A stretch of DNA of 64,000 nt from Prinia subflava (lineage: Eukaryota; Chordata; Aves; Passeriformes; Cisticolidae), in NCBI RefSeq assembly GCF_021018805.1, contig NC_086258.1, positions 7,789,081 to 7,853,080 on the forward strand, read 5' to 3'. Made by a program: the position numbers and the translations under genes. How positions within the stretch are numbered: position 1 is the first letter of the stretch; the number at the start of each line of letters is the position of its first letter. Below are positions 13,201 through 25,775 of this stretch, piece after piece. The notes beneath the pieces are model-generated. The model was not told where the DNA came from. It did no database searches and saw only the letters and a program-made list of their open reading frames with translations.

Positions 13201-14444
13201 TAGGATGGGAAGCTCCACCAGGACATGCACAGAGCTGGCTCTTACTCCCAGCCCTTTGCACATCGCTCCTGCCCGGGGTATTTTGAACCACTTCTTCCCA
13301 AAATCTCCAGTCCCAGCCTGTGGAATCCCCGCCGTCTGTCAGGCAGGGAGGTGAAATCCCCACCACAGCTCCCTCAGCCTCTCCCACACGAGCCTCACTC
13401 ACTCCAAGGGCTGACTGCAAACATCAGTCAAGCCCACGCTGGCTCAGAAATTCCTGAAATTACAACCCCGAGAGGCCTGGAAGAGGAAATAAGAGCCCCT
13501 GACAAAGGGCACAAAGTGCAATGCCCACATCATCAGCTTCCCCCAGGCTGCTACCATGATTAGGCTCTAACCCGTAATTAGCAGGAGGAGAATGATGAGG
13601 AAGAGGAGGATTCTGGCTCACACACCATTAGCACTGAGGGTGCAAATGAATTTTCTGCAGCAGCACCATCTGAGGCTCATTAAGTGGTGCAGCCAAGATC
13701 TGAGGGTGAGCCAGGGATGTTGTCCTGCTCCAGGTAGGAAAGGACCATCACCAGCACCTCCCTGGTTTGGAACCAGGCAAGGAAAAGCTGGAAAACAAGG
13801 AGAAATTGATATTTAAGATACTCTTGGCAGGTGTCTTGCTCATTCCAGCTTCCCTTGGGATGTTGAGAGAGAAGATTTTCAAAACCTGCTGACAGCAAAT
13901 TGCTCCTCACCTGGGATTATCCTGTGTTTTCACCTGGCTCCTCCTGTGCTGCACCCAACACCTGCAGCTCCAGGATATTCCTGGAATTTTCCACCCTTTC
14001 TACCCTCCCCACCCCTCCTGTGAGTGCACCCCAGTGTCCACACACACCCTGCAGCAGGCAGGTGAGAGGAATCACCAAACCTACAAGGAGCTCTTGAAGA
14101 AATATTTAATTTCTGAAGGAAAAACAGGGAGAAAAAAAAAATCCCATGTCTGGAAGCCCTCCAAGAAGAGACAGGCAGCACATACTGACAGCCAGTGCAA
14201 CAAAACAGTCCAAGATGATTTTTTTTCTTTCCCCTTCAGCTTTGCCCCATGAAGAAGTGTGGGAGGGAGCTGAGGAGCCTCCCCACCATCCCTAGTTTCC
14301 AAAGCTGTCCCTGCCTGGCACAGTCTCAACACCCCCAAGTCTTCCCAGACTCAGAGGAGAACTCAGGGTGCAAACAGCAAACCTCACCAAACTCCCACTC
14401 TGCTGACACAGGATTCCACAGTTCTGTGTCTGCAGAGCTTGTTT

Positions 14445-15033
14445 AGTGCAGAACACGAACATTTCCCTCCCAGAACATGAACATTTCCCTCCCAGAACAC
14501 GAACATTTCCCTTGCAGAACATGAACATTTCCCTCCAGAACACGAACATTTCCCTTGCAGAACACGAACATTTCCTTCACAGAACGTGGACATTTCCCTC
14601 CCAGAACATGAACATTTCCCTTGCAGAACACGAACATTTCCCTTGCAGAACACGAACATTTCCCTTGCAGAACATGAACATTTCCCTTGCAGAACACGAA
14701 CATTTCCCTCCCAGAACATGAACATTTATTTCCCTCCCAGAACATGAACATTTCCCTCCCAGAACATGAACATTTCCCTCCCAGAACATGAACATTTCCC
14801 TCCCAGAACATGAACATTTCCCTCCCAGAACATGAATATTTCCCTCCCAGAACATGAACATTTCCCTCCAGAACATGAACATTTATTTCCCTCCCAGAAC
14901 ATGAACATTTCCCTCCCAGAACATGAACATTTATTTCCCTCCCAGAACATGAACATTTCCCTCCCAGAACACGAACATTTCCCTCCCAGAACATGAACAT
15001 TTCCTTCACAGAACATGAACATTTCCCTCCCAG
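14445..15033. repeat. 22-bp minisatellite (about 26 copies)
   Basis: The tandem array has a unit of about 22 bp with the core 'cagaacatgaacatttccc'. The left part (14445-14710) mixes 'ttgcag' and 'ctcccag' linkers and 'aacacg/aacatg' variants. The right part is nearly uniform apart from a few units with a 4-bp insertion (atttattt) and one 'gaatat'. Because 22 is not a multiple of 3, a 66-bp super-period leaves all frames open, which produces spurious reading frames of up to 226 codons. It lies in VAV2 intron 2. Confidence 0.97.
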
Positions 15034-16099
15034 GGGTGATTCTGCAGTATAAATCACGGATCTGGCAGGGCCCAGCCTCACCAACCACAGCCCAAACCCT
15101 GGGCTACCCTGGGGACACCTCAAAGATCAGGGTGTTTGTGTCCAGGGGTGATATTTCAATGTATTAACTCATATCAACTCATCTCTGCCCCAAGAAAATT
15201 CACAATTTACTACAGGACCCTCTTCCCTCTCATTTTTTTTACCCTGTTTGATAGGTGAGATGCTGAGCACTGGGGATTGTGGAGTTCAGCCACTCTAGCC
15301 TGGTTGTTTCACTTTTCACTAAACCACGTTTGCACCCACGTGTTAATCTGTTTCTAGAAATGTTAATTATTAGTTGTATTATCTGGCCTTGGGACAGTCT
15401 CATCATCAGATCCTGAGGGTTTTAATGAGGAAACAGAAGAGCTCGTTACAGAATAAAAAATTCCTTTTATTCCAGGAGTCCCTGAAGTGATATTAGCCAG
15501 GATGGATTTCCTTCCTTTCCCAGAGCACATGATGCTGGACAGTCAAGCTCAGGTGATGAGGGATCCACTCAGAACACCAAGGCACACAAAGCCTGGCTTT
15601 GCCTGCTGGCATCTTGCACCCACAATGATCACTGTATCATTAAGCCTCAAAAATCTCATGATGTCATCAAGGAGGCTCAAATGAAACCACACAATAGACA
15701 GAAATCATTGGATCACCCCAAAAAAAAGCCTGGCATCTCCCCTCCCCACGTTTTGGACACACACTTGTAGGTGTTTCAACACTCATGGATTTTTTTCCAA
15801 AGTAAAAAAAAAAAAAAAAAAAGATCCTTCTCTCCCTGGTCTTGTCAATAATTAACAAAAGGAGAACTCAGGCAAATGAAGAAGGTACAAGGAAATCAAT
15901 TTCATACACATTAAGGATATGCATTTATCCAGGTCCTGATCAATACTCTGGGTTCCAAAGCTCTTCCATCACTGCTCCAGGCCTGACTGCAGAATTCTCC
16001 CATCACCACTGTGAGAGTTACAAAAACTCTGCCCACACTTGTTTGATGTGAAACACAACACCCCTTGGTGTGACCCCTTGGAAAAATACTGGGGAAGGC

Positions 16100-16192
16100 A
16101 GCCAAGAAGGGGAAAAAAATTAAAAAAAATAAATAAAATTTAAAAAAATAAATTTAAAAAAAAAAGGAAAAAGGGAAAAAAAAAAAGGCAAA
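16100..16192. repeat. A-rich low-complexity block
   Basis: This block of about 90 bp is almost entirely A with scattered T and G. It may be the tail of a decayed retroposon or simple expansion; no adjacent element body was recognised. Confidence 0.85.
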
Positions 16193-17144
16193 AGTTCCCA
16201 GAATGAACATTTCTGCCTCATTAGGTTGCACTGAGAAGCTGCACATCCATGAACAGTCTGGAGTTCTAAGTGGGGGAGAAAGGAAGGGGGGAAAGCAGAG
16301 AATTTGCCAGAACTGAAAGCTGCTCCTGCAGGGAATAGCAGGGGGCCAGCAGCTGCTGGATTGTGGCATTTCCATCTTCTCAAGAGTGACCATTTCCATT
16401 TTGGGCCCTGGAGGTGACACCAGGGCCACACGTTGGTGGCTGAGCTCCCGCTGGGCATAGCCCAGGGGTGTCCCAGAGGTCCTGCCCTCAGGGGGCAGTG
16501 AAAGATTAAATGGCTTTTGTCAGCAGATTGCTGCCCAAGCATGGTTTGAGGCTGTGGTGCTCCTTCTGAAGCCCTGAACACCCCAAAATAACTCCCCAAA
16601 GTACCCCAGGACAGCCCTTTCAGCACCAGCTGCCACAAGAAGATGGGAAGATCCAGTTCTACCAGGGCTAAACTCAGAGCAGAGAGAAATCCCCAGGATT
16701 TGGAGCTGGAAAATGTCCATTACTGGAGGAGTGGCTGCACCACCACATCCCTCAGGGCAGGTCCTGGCACAGCACGGCCAAAGGCACCTCTGCTTCAGGC
16801 TTGAGTGGCCTCAAAAATCTGTAATTCTGTGCCTGTGTTTTGGGGAAGGTCAGCATCAGGCTCTCTGCACCTGCCAGCACAGCCCCACCAAAGTCCTCAG
16901 GGTGACCACGAGGGTCCCCGCAGCACCCAAATTCCCAAATTCAATTCACAGCACCCAGAATTCCAAACCATGAGCTCCCAAGCCTGAATGAACCCTCAAA
17001 GGGAGGGGAGAACAAACCCAACCCGTCTGCTTTTGCTGTTTGGAGCACTCATCCCAGTGTCCAAATCTCCAGAACAGTTCCAGGAAGGTCACTGGAACCA
17101 AACCCCCGATGCCCAAACGTCGCCCACAGCTCCTGCAATTAATC

Positions 17145-17197
17145 ATCTCCAAAAAAAAACATCTCCAAAAAAAATCATCTCCATAAAAAAACAGCTC
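17145..17197. repeat. Short tandem repeat (about 16-bp unit, three copies)
   Basis: Three adjacent copies of 'atctccaaaaaaaa' differ by one or two bases. It is a local slippage product in VAV2 intron 2. Confidence 0.8.
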
Positions 17198-20100
17198 CTG
17201 CAATGGAGTTAATCATCAACTGCCTGCAGCCACAGCCCTGGGCTGCCTTCCCCATGCTCTCCTCCACTTCCCAGAGCTGGGGATTCTCCCTCAGGTGAGA
17301 ACTGCAGTCCCAGAGGCTCTGGGGAAACCCTGGTGCAGGCACAGGGTGAACGTGTGGCCCCTTCTTGGGTGGGGACAAAGTGACAACAGCCACGGGGCAG
17401 GCAAGGAGTTAAGTGGGGTTTCTTCCATGCAATGACACAAAAATCTGGTGGCAGGCCAGTCACTCTGCTGCTCCCTTGGGAATTTAAGAAAATAAATAAA
17501 AATAAAAATAAAACATACACGCCCTTCTTTTGGAGAGCTCTCCCCACACACTGTGGTGACAGGGTGATGCTCCCAGCTGCCACAGGATCCCCTGGGCACA
17601 CAGCCAGTGCCACAGAGCCAGCTGAGGAGCTGGCACAACACGGGGAACCCAGCCCAGCTGCCCCAGCCTCCAGGGATTTATAAAAACAAGGAGCAGAGCC
17701 GGGATGGGACACCCAGCTTGGCTGCCAGGAGCTGCTCTCCGCTCCCAGATACCACTGCTGCATGCACAGAGAGAAAACACACTGATTTTAATGCCTTCTT
17801 GGCTCCAGGAGGTCAGAAAAAAACCCTCCTGAAAGTCAAAATGAGAGAAGAGGAGCTGCTCCCACCACCAGCAGGTCACAGCTGGCACTGGGTTACAGCA
17901 GCCGGGGTCTCTGCAGTTTCTGCCTTTCTATATTAATTCATATAAATCTTTGCCCTTTCTCTGCCCAAACTGTGTTAAAAAGGCACCTTTAAAAATACTG
18001 CAGGGGTAGTGGCTCCTACACGGCCTTAGAGGTGCTGGAGGGAGGGGAATTCTCAGCAGAGAAACAGAAACGCCAACGACCAAGTCTCGGTTATGAATCC
18101 CTTAAATAATTCTGACAATTCTCCCCACCCTCCTGTCTGAAAGTGGGCAGAAAAATGAGGTTTCTGACTCTCTGGCAGCAGGGTGGGGTGTGACAGAAAG
18201 GGCTGGGGGGGGACTGTGGCAGCTCCAGAGCTGTCCCAGCCCATCCCAAGGGATGGCAAGGGGGAATCCCTCACTTGGAGGACAAACAGCGTCCAGTGAG
18301 GACAGCCTGGATCCCCCCAGAGTTTTCCAGGAGGGATCCACACCAGCCCGTCAGCAGGAGGAAAGGGATAACCTCACACTAAAAAAATCCCCTGAATATT
18401 TGGAGTGATTTCTCCACATTTATAAAGGACACCCTTTGCTTTAGCTCCGATTTCACTCCCGCCTCCGAGGCAGCTCTTGGCACGGCCACTGGAGTGTGCC
18501 AGGCTCGGGGCCACCTCCCCACCAGCCACATCCTCTCCCTGGCACTTCTGCCACACCAGAAAAGCCTCTCTGAGCCCTGCCCCAGCAAAAATCCGTGTGG
18601 GTTCAGCTGAGAGGAAGAACTGCTCCAGACCCTGCTCCAGCTGGGACGGGGTGCAGCTCCCTCTCCCCAACCTCTGGGGCAGGACCAGAGTGGAAAGCAC
18701 AACTCAAATCTCAGTCCCAGCATCTCCTCCTCCTTCAGCTGCCCTGTGAATTGCTTCCCTTTTTCATTTTTAGAACAGCAACGTTTCATATCTCTGGGGC
18801 AGGGGAGGGAAGACCCTTATCTTGCAAAAAAAAAAAAAAAAAAGGTTTTTTCAAACGGAGCAAGAACTTCAAAAGGAATTCAGGAAGATTAAATCCACGT
18901 CAGGAGGGCAGAGAGGAGCGGGAGGCTAATAAATGGCACGCTCCACAGGTTTATGAATATTTGAACTATATTTCTTAAAAAAAATTGTACATTACTGCAA
19001 GTTATTTAAAATGAGTAACTCCTTTTAATGAACCTGGCTACCATCATGCTGACTAATAGAGTAATAAAGAGTTTAATCCATATTTATGTACATTTTATGT
19101 CATTACAGTTGGTGCCAATAAATTAGCAAGTCCAATAAGAGTTTGATTTTATACCATCACTGCTACTAAATGTGTAACAACACACGCTACATGAGCACCA
19201 GCTTTTTATTTTATTTCTTTTTTAAGAGCCACGCTGTGCTAACAGAGTCTGGGCACAGCAACCCTGCAGAATGAGACCTTAGGCAGGGATGAGGCAATAT
19301 TAACTCAGGCTTTATTCCTGCATCCTCAGCCATGGAGAAAACACTTCTGCAGATGCCACTGGTGATCATGGAGAGCTCTGAGCCACTTTCAAGGGACCAA
19401 ACATTCAAAAATAGTGAATAAAATTACATTTTTGAAGGGGCATGGGTAGAAATACAGGCACCAGCGTCTCAGGTCACCTCTGCCATGGAACACAGCACAG
19501 CCCCCACCACAGCAGGACTGCTCATGGGGGGAAAAGCTCCTTCCCAAGCTTAAAACTGAAGGAAGAAGCAAAGCCAGGAGTAAAGCTGGACTAGAGTTGG
19601 AAGGATCTCCACTGCTCCCATGGAAGCTCCTCCTTGCACAAGCCCTGGCTCAGGAGCCAAAAGGAGTGATGGAAACATGGAAATCTCTCTCAGAATAACA
19701 GCTGGGCAAGGCAAGACTGAATGCTCTGATTTGTCACCCTCTTTTACAGCACCAGTGGTTTCCTAACACTAAAATACCCCAGGATTCAAAGCCCTTCAGG
19801 CAGAGGTTGGCACCAAGTCCTTTCTCCTCTGTAATTACACTCCAGCAACCCCAAAAGCTGCTGGTAATTGCTGTCCCAGTGGCATTTTGGTTTGGAGGGG
19901 AGGAACAACTCCCCCAGTGGCATCCAGAAAGGAAACACCCAACAAACTCCACCAAAGCCCCTCTGCAATTAAATGCTGGGCTGTTACTGTGTTCCTCCAG
20001 AAACGCCTCCTGCACGGTGTGAGTGCCTTCTAACCAAAAAAATATCAATAATCTGAGGAGGGAGCAGCTCCAGGAAGGATTTTTTGTGTGTGAAGTCTGT

Positions 20101-21720
20101 GTTGGGCCAGTGGGGACGTGGATTAGAGACTCCTTTTGCTCTCGCCGTGACTCAAAACGGAAAAGGAGCTCTGGTCAACAGCAGATTTTTCCCTGTTTGT
20201 TTGCTTTGCCACTGTTGAACACAGATCTGAGGATAATGTGGGAATGAAAGGTGGTGAAGACAATGGGAATGTTTTGACAGGCTTCCAGAGGGATTTAGGG
20301 TGGTGCAGAGCTGGACAGCTGATCTCTCCACCAAGCTGATAAAAAAAAAAAAATCAGGTTTTTGTACAGGGAGTCTGTGCTTCCCACATTTTCTATGGTT
20401 GGTCGAGGATGACAACACACATGAAAACAAGCATAAAACACATTTGGATCTCTTGGAAGTTTATGACACATTCCCTTCCTGAGTCTCCTAAAAAACCAGA
20501 TTGCCCTGAGGAGAGAGGGAGTGGCAAATCACCTCCCCAAAAAGCTGAATGCACCCCCAAAAAGTGAGCAGGGGGAGGGAAGAGCTGTTCCCCCAGCAGA
20601 GCAGAGAGGAAAGCAGACTGTGCTCATCAGCTGATGTGTTCCAGCAGTGTTTAACACCAGGCCCTATTAACAGGCATCACAGGCAATCTGAAACTGCACA
20701 AAGCAAGAGACAATGTGACGATAAAGCAGCATTTTAATTAGCAGCAGTTCCTTCCCCAGCCCAAAAGGTTCCTTCTGTGCATTCATATTCCCAGAACAAC
20801 AACTGCCTTCTTGTATTCCATAAATCAAAAAAAAAAAAAAAAAACCTCATAAAACAAGGCACTGCAATTGCACATTCCAGATAATGGTCCAGAAATAAAT
20901 TAGGCAATAAATATCAAATAATATATCCCCATCAGCAGTGAAAATCTACTCCTTGGATAATCAGAAGGGAAGATGCCTTCCAGCAGCTTACGTCTGGCAG
21001 TTCGAAACAGGTAAAACAATACAGAGCTTTAATAAATCTTTTATCACCTTTTCTGCTGAAGAATAGAGCAATTGTCCTGGGTAATGGCTTCCCTGAGCCC
21101 TGGGTCCATCAGCCCTGATGCAGCTGCTGTCAAAGGGGGGGATCAGAACGAGAGCCACTTGTCAAAAGCAGGCAGAGTTCTCCTGGTTCGGTATTTGGTG
21201 CTGACCATCACTTCCAGGAACACATTTCTGAGAAGCTCAGGGCACTCCTGTCCCCCTGCCATGAAACTCCCTGACCCCACAGACACTCACTGGCCACATC
21301 ACAAAATTCACTGGTGATTTCAGCATTTGCTCTGCAGAGGTGACAGCAGATGGGGAAGAACTGAGCGAGGTGAGAACCCTGAGCAAGGTTTGGTTCCTCT
21401 CAAAAACACGTGGGTCACATCCCTCAGAGGCTGAGCCCACAGAGTTTTTAATCTAAAGCAGAAAACCTGAAGGCTTGGTCCCCCTTCACTGAGGACACTG
21501 CAGAATCAACGCCCAAATACACCAAAACAACCCCTGAATACACTGAGGGCACAGCAGAATCCTAAACACACCACAAGCCCAGGGGAACTGGTGCCCAGTT
21601 CTCAGAGGCTGCTCAGAAAACCACAAACCCTTTGGTTTTTGGAATTTTCATCCCAAACCTGGAGCACAAGGCCAGGGAACAGCCCCAGGGCCAGACCCAT
21701 CCCTTCCCAGGAGCTCTTAC

Positions 21721-21837
21721 CTTGCCGAAATCCCGCACGTCAAAGAGGTCAAAGGGGTCAAAGAGGTCGCTGTTCCTTAGCCCAAATTTGTCGTGACACA
21801 CTTTCAGGAAGGTCCGGATGTTCTTCAAACACAGAAA
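21721..21837 (-). CDS. VAV2: VAV2 exon 2 (second part of CH domain)
   Basis: This internal exon of 117 bp (39 codons) reads [19 protein letters not shown] at its start and [10 protein letters not shown] at its end, which continues the calponin-homology domain directly from exon 1. On the minus strand a polypyrimidine tract and CAG acceptor stand immediately upstream (ttctcccccag), and the donor GTAAGAG follows the final AAG. Both boundaries are phase 0, so joining it to exon 1 gives a continuous frame for residues 1-107. One conservative change from the mammalian protein as I recall it is D for E in the NS(E/D)LF segment. There are no stops or frameshifts, so the gene looks functional. The next exon (expected to begin with a VISA-like sequence) was not recognised in the 21.7 kb that follow in the direction of transcription, so intron 2 is probably long. 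Confidence 0.97.
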
Positions 21838-22229
21838 CTGGGGGAGAAAAAGGACAAAAGGAGGGGGGAGGTGAGCGAGACAGGCACAAATTACAACCTG
21901 AGATTTACTGAGTTAAACCCAAGACAAGTGGAGAGGGGGCTGAGGAACTGGCAGTGCAGGGCCAGGCAGGAGTTTATTTGTTGTTTCTGAGGATGTCAGA
22001 CTCCGGGTGCCCTGCCAGGGCTCCTGTGTTCTCAGCTGCACACCAGGAACACAACGCCCCTTGGAAAAACAAGTTTCTCCCAAGGTAGCATTGCAGAAGG
22101 GCTGCAAAGCTCAGGCCAGGACGTTTCCCTTTCAAGGTCGGAGGCAAATATAAATTACAGCTGATGCTGCACACAAGGCCAGTGTTGAACGTTTAACCAT
22201 TTCCAGCATGGCCCCACTTGGTTCCCTGC

Positions 22230-22450
22230 TGAAGGGACACAGCAACAGGACAAGGGGGAATGGCTTTAAACTGGCAGAGGGCAGCCTTAGATGGGATATT
22301 GGGAGGGAATTATTCCCTGTGAGGGTAGAGAGGCCCTGCCCAGAGAAGCTGTGGCTGTCCCTGGATCCCTGGAAATGTCCAAGGACAGGGCTTGGAACAA
22401 CCTGGGATAGAGGAAGGTGTCCTTACAATATCCCTTCCAACCCAAACCTT
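22230..22450 (+). mobile_element. CR1 LINE fragment
   Basis: This plus-strand CR1 3' end contains 'gggaggga', 'gagggtagagaggccctgcc', 'cagagaagctgtggctg', 'cagggcttggaacaacctgg' and 'cccttccaacccaaacc' in the canonical order. It lies about 400 bp from VAV2 exon 2, in intron 1, and is non-coding. Confidence 0.9.
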
Positions 22451-23689
22451 TGCTTATCCAGCAAGGCTGACTGGCAGAACAACATCAAATTTCTCTTTTA
22501 AAAAACCCTGTCTTTGGCTATAGCAATAAAAGGTTGTTTATGCACAATCCTCAGGGATTCTGAAGCCTGAGGACTCCAGTGGGTCTTGTCCCTGGCAGCA
22601 CAGGGGACAAAGAAGAGAAAAACAAAAATCTGCTTCATTTTTGAAGCTGCATCACCTCCATCCTTCATCTGCTGAGCCAGGCAATTCCCTTCCCTCCCTT
22701 CTGCATCCTCATTGCAAAATCCTTCAACTTATTGCTGTCTTTAGGCAACTCTTCACTTCCTCCAGCCCATTCCTTACAAATACCTAACAAATATGTCAGA
22801 ATCCTTAAGGAAACCAACCCATTAACGGGGCGAATCCCCCCATGAGAGCAGGCAGAGGAGCCGAGCTGCCTTCGGGTGGATTCCCCCAGCCTGGCTCTGT
22901 CACACTGGCACAACCTCGGCTCCCCGAGCTGTCATCAAGCACCCACCACGCAAAGACACCGCCTGCAAACCTCACCCGGGGTTCAAAGCAAAAGAAAACA
23001 GCTTAATTTTCTTTTAATTAAAAGAATCAAAGCGGAGTCTTTGGGGCCGTGGTAGCGGCGCAGCTCGTTAGAGCTGCTTTGGGGATCAGGCACGAGGTCT
23101 TCCAGCCACAGGTTGGCAAAAACACCTCATTAACAGCAAGAAATAACCTTTTACCCTTGTCCCCCACGCCACGGGTGACAGCAGAGCCCCCCCAGCACGG
23201 GAGGTGGCACAGGACAGTCCCATCGCATCAGAGCCTTGTCATTAGACAGGCACGTGCCAGAGGCAGAAATTGAAAACAAATCTGGTTTTCTAGGGCATTC
23301 CTCTATCTCACATAAACACTGCAGTAAATGTAAGTGTCTAGACTGGGAGGTTTATGGTTGTTTTGTTGGTTGGGTTTTTTTTCTTTTTTTAAATAGCTTT
23401 ACAGGCTCTCTTGCTGACACAGGTTATTTCATAACTTTATCTCCTGGGTCTCTGTGAGAATTTTCACCCCAGGCTGCGTGTGCTGCTGCACTGCAGCCCC
23501 ATTGATTCCAAAGTTCCAGCGTGTGCTTATTTTAAATCCTTTTAAGCCTCCAATTTTGCAAGTTAATGGCACAGGGTGCAGCCACAATTACACACAGCAA
23601 GATGCAAACCTGCTCTGCAGAGCCGCCCTGCCCTCCTGCAGCATTCCCTCCCCAGCTCCCGCTCACCCCAGGCTGGGCAGCACCAAATC

Positions 23690-23855
23690 AGCATCACAGG
23701 ATGGTTTGGGTTAAAAGGGATATTCAGGATTATCCATTTCCACCCCTCTGCCACAGGCAGGGACACCTTCCCCTATCCCAGATTGCTCCAAGCCCCATCC
23801 TGGACACTTCCAGGGATGGGGCGGCCACAGCTCCTCTGGGAAATCTGTGCCAGTG
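23690..23855 (-). mobile_element. CR1 LINE fragment
   Basis: This minus-strand CR1 3' end begins 'gcatcacaggatggtttggg' and continues through 'gcagggacaccttcccctat', 'ttgctccaagccccatcctg' and 'cagggatggggcggccacag'. It is truncated and lies in VAV2 intron 1. Confidence 0.88.
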
Positions 23856-25664
23856 AAGGAACCAAAGGCCAAAAGTGATGTTGCTCATCCAACGTGGAAA
23901 CCACCCCACCAGAGCTGGAGGAAAATAAGAAGCAATAAAAATGAGGAGGAGTCACCTGCCACAGTGGCAGTGCCCTCCTGCAGCCCCAGGTGCCATCAGC
24001 AAAGAGCCACCACGCCACCAGCCAGGCCCTGCAGGTGACAAACACCGAGGGAAAAGGGTTAGAGTCTATTTAAAGAACTATTTAAAGAGCTGCTGGAAAA
24101 AGGCCTGGTGTAAAACACAACCAACACAATTCAGCAGAGCCCTGCCCCACCAGCAAGGAGCTGGCAGCAGAGCCAGGCCACCAGGAAAAGCCACCACTCA
24201 GGGGACAGTGCAGGTGGCTTTCACCCTCACCCTTGGAGCACCCAAAGCCCAGGTGGAGACACCAGCGTGGGTGTCAGTGGCACAATTCACCCCTGGTGCT
24301 TTTCCTGTGGCCAGTCTGCACAGTGTCACCTCGTGCTTTTCATTTTTTTGGCATTTCGAGGTGGCTGCTGGTGGAGGATGATGAATTCTTGGCTCCAGAC
24401 TGTTACTCAATGGCCACACATTAAAATTAGCCCCAATTCAACACGGGCTGTGCCGAGGCTGTTTTATTCCCCAGTCAATCACACCTTTGGACAAGCAAAT
24501 GTTTGGCAGGAGAAAAAAAAAGAGGGAAAGAAATCAATGTTCTCCACAGGGCTCATTCAGCACTGTCAGGCCCAAAATCAGCGGTGTCATTTGTCTGCTG
24601 AGCAGGGCCCTGAGAGCTGCCACCAACAACACCAATTCCCAATTCCCAGTCCTGCCACCACCCTGCTGAGCATCCAAAACAGCCTTGGGAGCCACCAGCC
24701 GTGGCCTCTGGGCACGGACACCGTGCTCAGCTCTGGAAACACAGAAAATTCCACGGCTACCAACATTCCCAGGCTCTGGGACAGCCACAGAACAAATCCT
24801 TGGGTGGGGAGAACAGCCTGGGCACTGCAAAGCCCATGGGAGAGGGAAGTTAAAGCCAGAGGGGAGAAGTGACAGGAACAGGGATGGGATTGTGCCAAAC
24901 AGAGCAAAAAACTTGTCTGGTGAAACACAACACCTTGAAGCCTGATAATAGATGAGAAAAGTGTGGTCAGCACCAGAGAGATGCAGCAGAAGGGCCCCAT
25001 CACCTGCACTCGCCCAGTTTCAGAAGAGCTCTGCTTTATTTTTAACTACTCTGCAGAGTCATAAAGGGAATAAACTGCTCTGAACTCCCTCTGGGAGCCC
25101 TGGGCCCCCCTCCTGCACACAGGGTGGCCAACAGCCCCAGTGCCTGGGACACCCTGGGAGCTCCTCAGAAGAGGCTCTGCTTGAAAGTTTGCATGATTTT
25201 ATCTCTTTTACTGCATTCAGTGAGTTTAGGGACTCCTCAGATGATCATAGGGTTGTGCTGCCGGGTTTTTGTGGCGCTCAAACTCAGAAATGAGCTGGAG
25301 GTGCCTTCAGGGGAGATCAAAATAGAGATAATTTGTCACTTGGGACACCGGGATCTCAGCAGGGACATGCTCACCCACCCCGGGGCAGCAAGGGCAGGTC
25401 GGGTGTTTCTGCATTGGAAACTCCAGCTCTGGGGGTGGGAGAGGAATCTTTGGGAGGGTGTGGGTGACCCAGCCCCTCACTCCTCTCACACCCCCTCTTC
25501 AGGCCCCTCCCTGCAGTCCCTGAATGACTGGGCACCCGTGGCACCTGCACTGACAGCACAGGACCATTTCCAACGCAAATGCAGCAGAAAAGAGACAACC
25601 ACTCCAGCACCTCGGGGTGCTAAAGGCCACCCATGGTTCTGACACCCACCAGAACTGCTCTGTT

Positions 25665-25775
25665 AATGGAAAAACACAACCATTTTGGTTGGAAAAGACC
25701 TCTAAGATCGAGTCCAACCCTCAAATCAGCGCTGCCAAACCCTCCACCAAGCCATGTCCCTAAATGCCACATCCA
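25665..25775 (-). mobile_element. CR1 LINE fragment
   Basis: A short minus-strand CR1 end is recognised by 'ttggttggaaaagacctcta', 'agatcgagtccaaccctcaa' and 'aagccatgtccctaaatgcc'. Confidence 0.85.

Larger units (their letters stand above)
1..21720 (-). other. VAV2: VAV2 intron 2 (5' portion; continues beyond the window)
   Basis: This stretch lies downstream of exon 2 in the direction of VAV2 transcription and should be intronic. No further VAV2 exon or other gene was recognised. It holds a T-run near 463-481, a local tandem duplication (5984-6349), short CR1 remnants, a 22-bp minisatellite (14445-15033), an A-rich block (16100-16192) and a few AT-rich islands described separately. The remaining sequence is ordinary unique-looking DNA in which I see no supported feature. 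A small exon too diverged to recognise by eye cannot be excluded. Confidence 0.8.

Noticed and set aside
14443..15123. 226-codon minus-strand open frame with a repeated peptide
   Set aside because: It runs through the 22-bp minisatellite. All frames there stay open because the 66-bp super-period contains no stops; the plus strand also has an open frame. There is no start context, splice structure or known domain.
19590..19640. Possible CR1 tip ('agagttggaaggatctccac')
   Set aside because: Only about 20 bases resemble a CR1 end and the neighbouring landmarks are missing, so chance or extreme decay cannot be separated.
1..21720. Search for VAV2 exon 3
   Set aside because: I looked for a minus-strand exon encoding the expected continuation of the CH domain (VISA..SIAQN-like) with splice sites and did not recognise one. 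It probably lies left of the window.
23044..23115. tRNA-like stretch ('ggtagcggcgcagctcgtta')
   Set aside because: It resembles an A box, but there is no GGTTCGA-type B box, and no acceptor stem or anticodon arm can be folded by eye.
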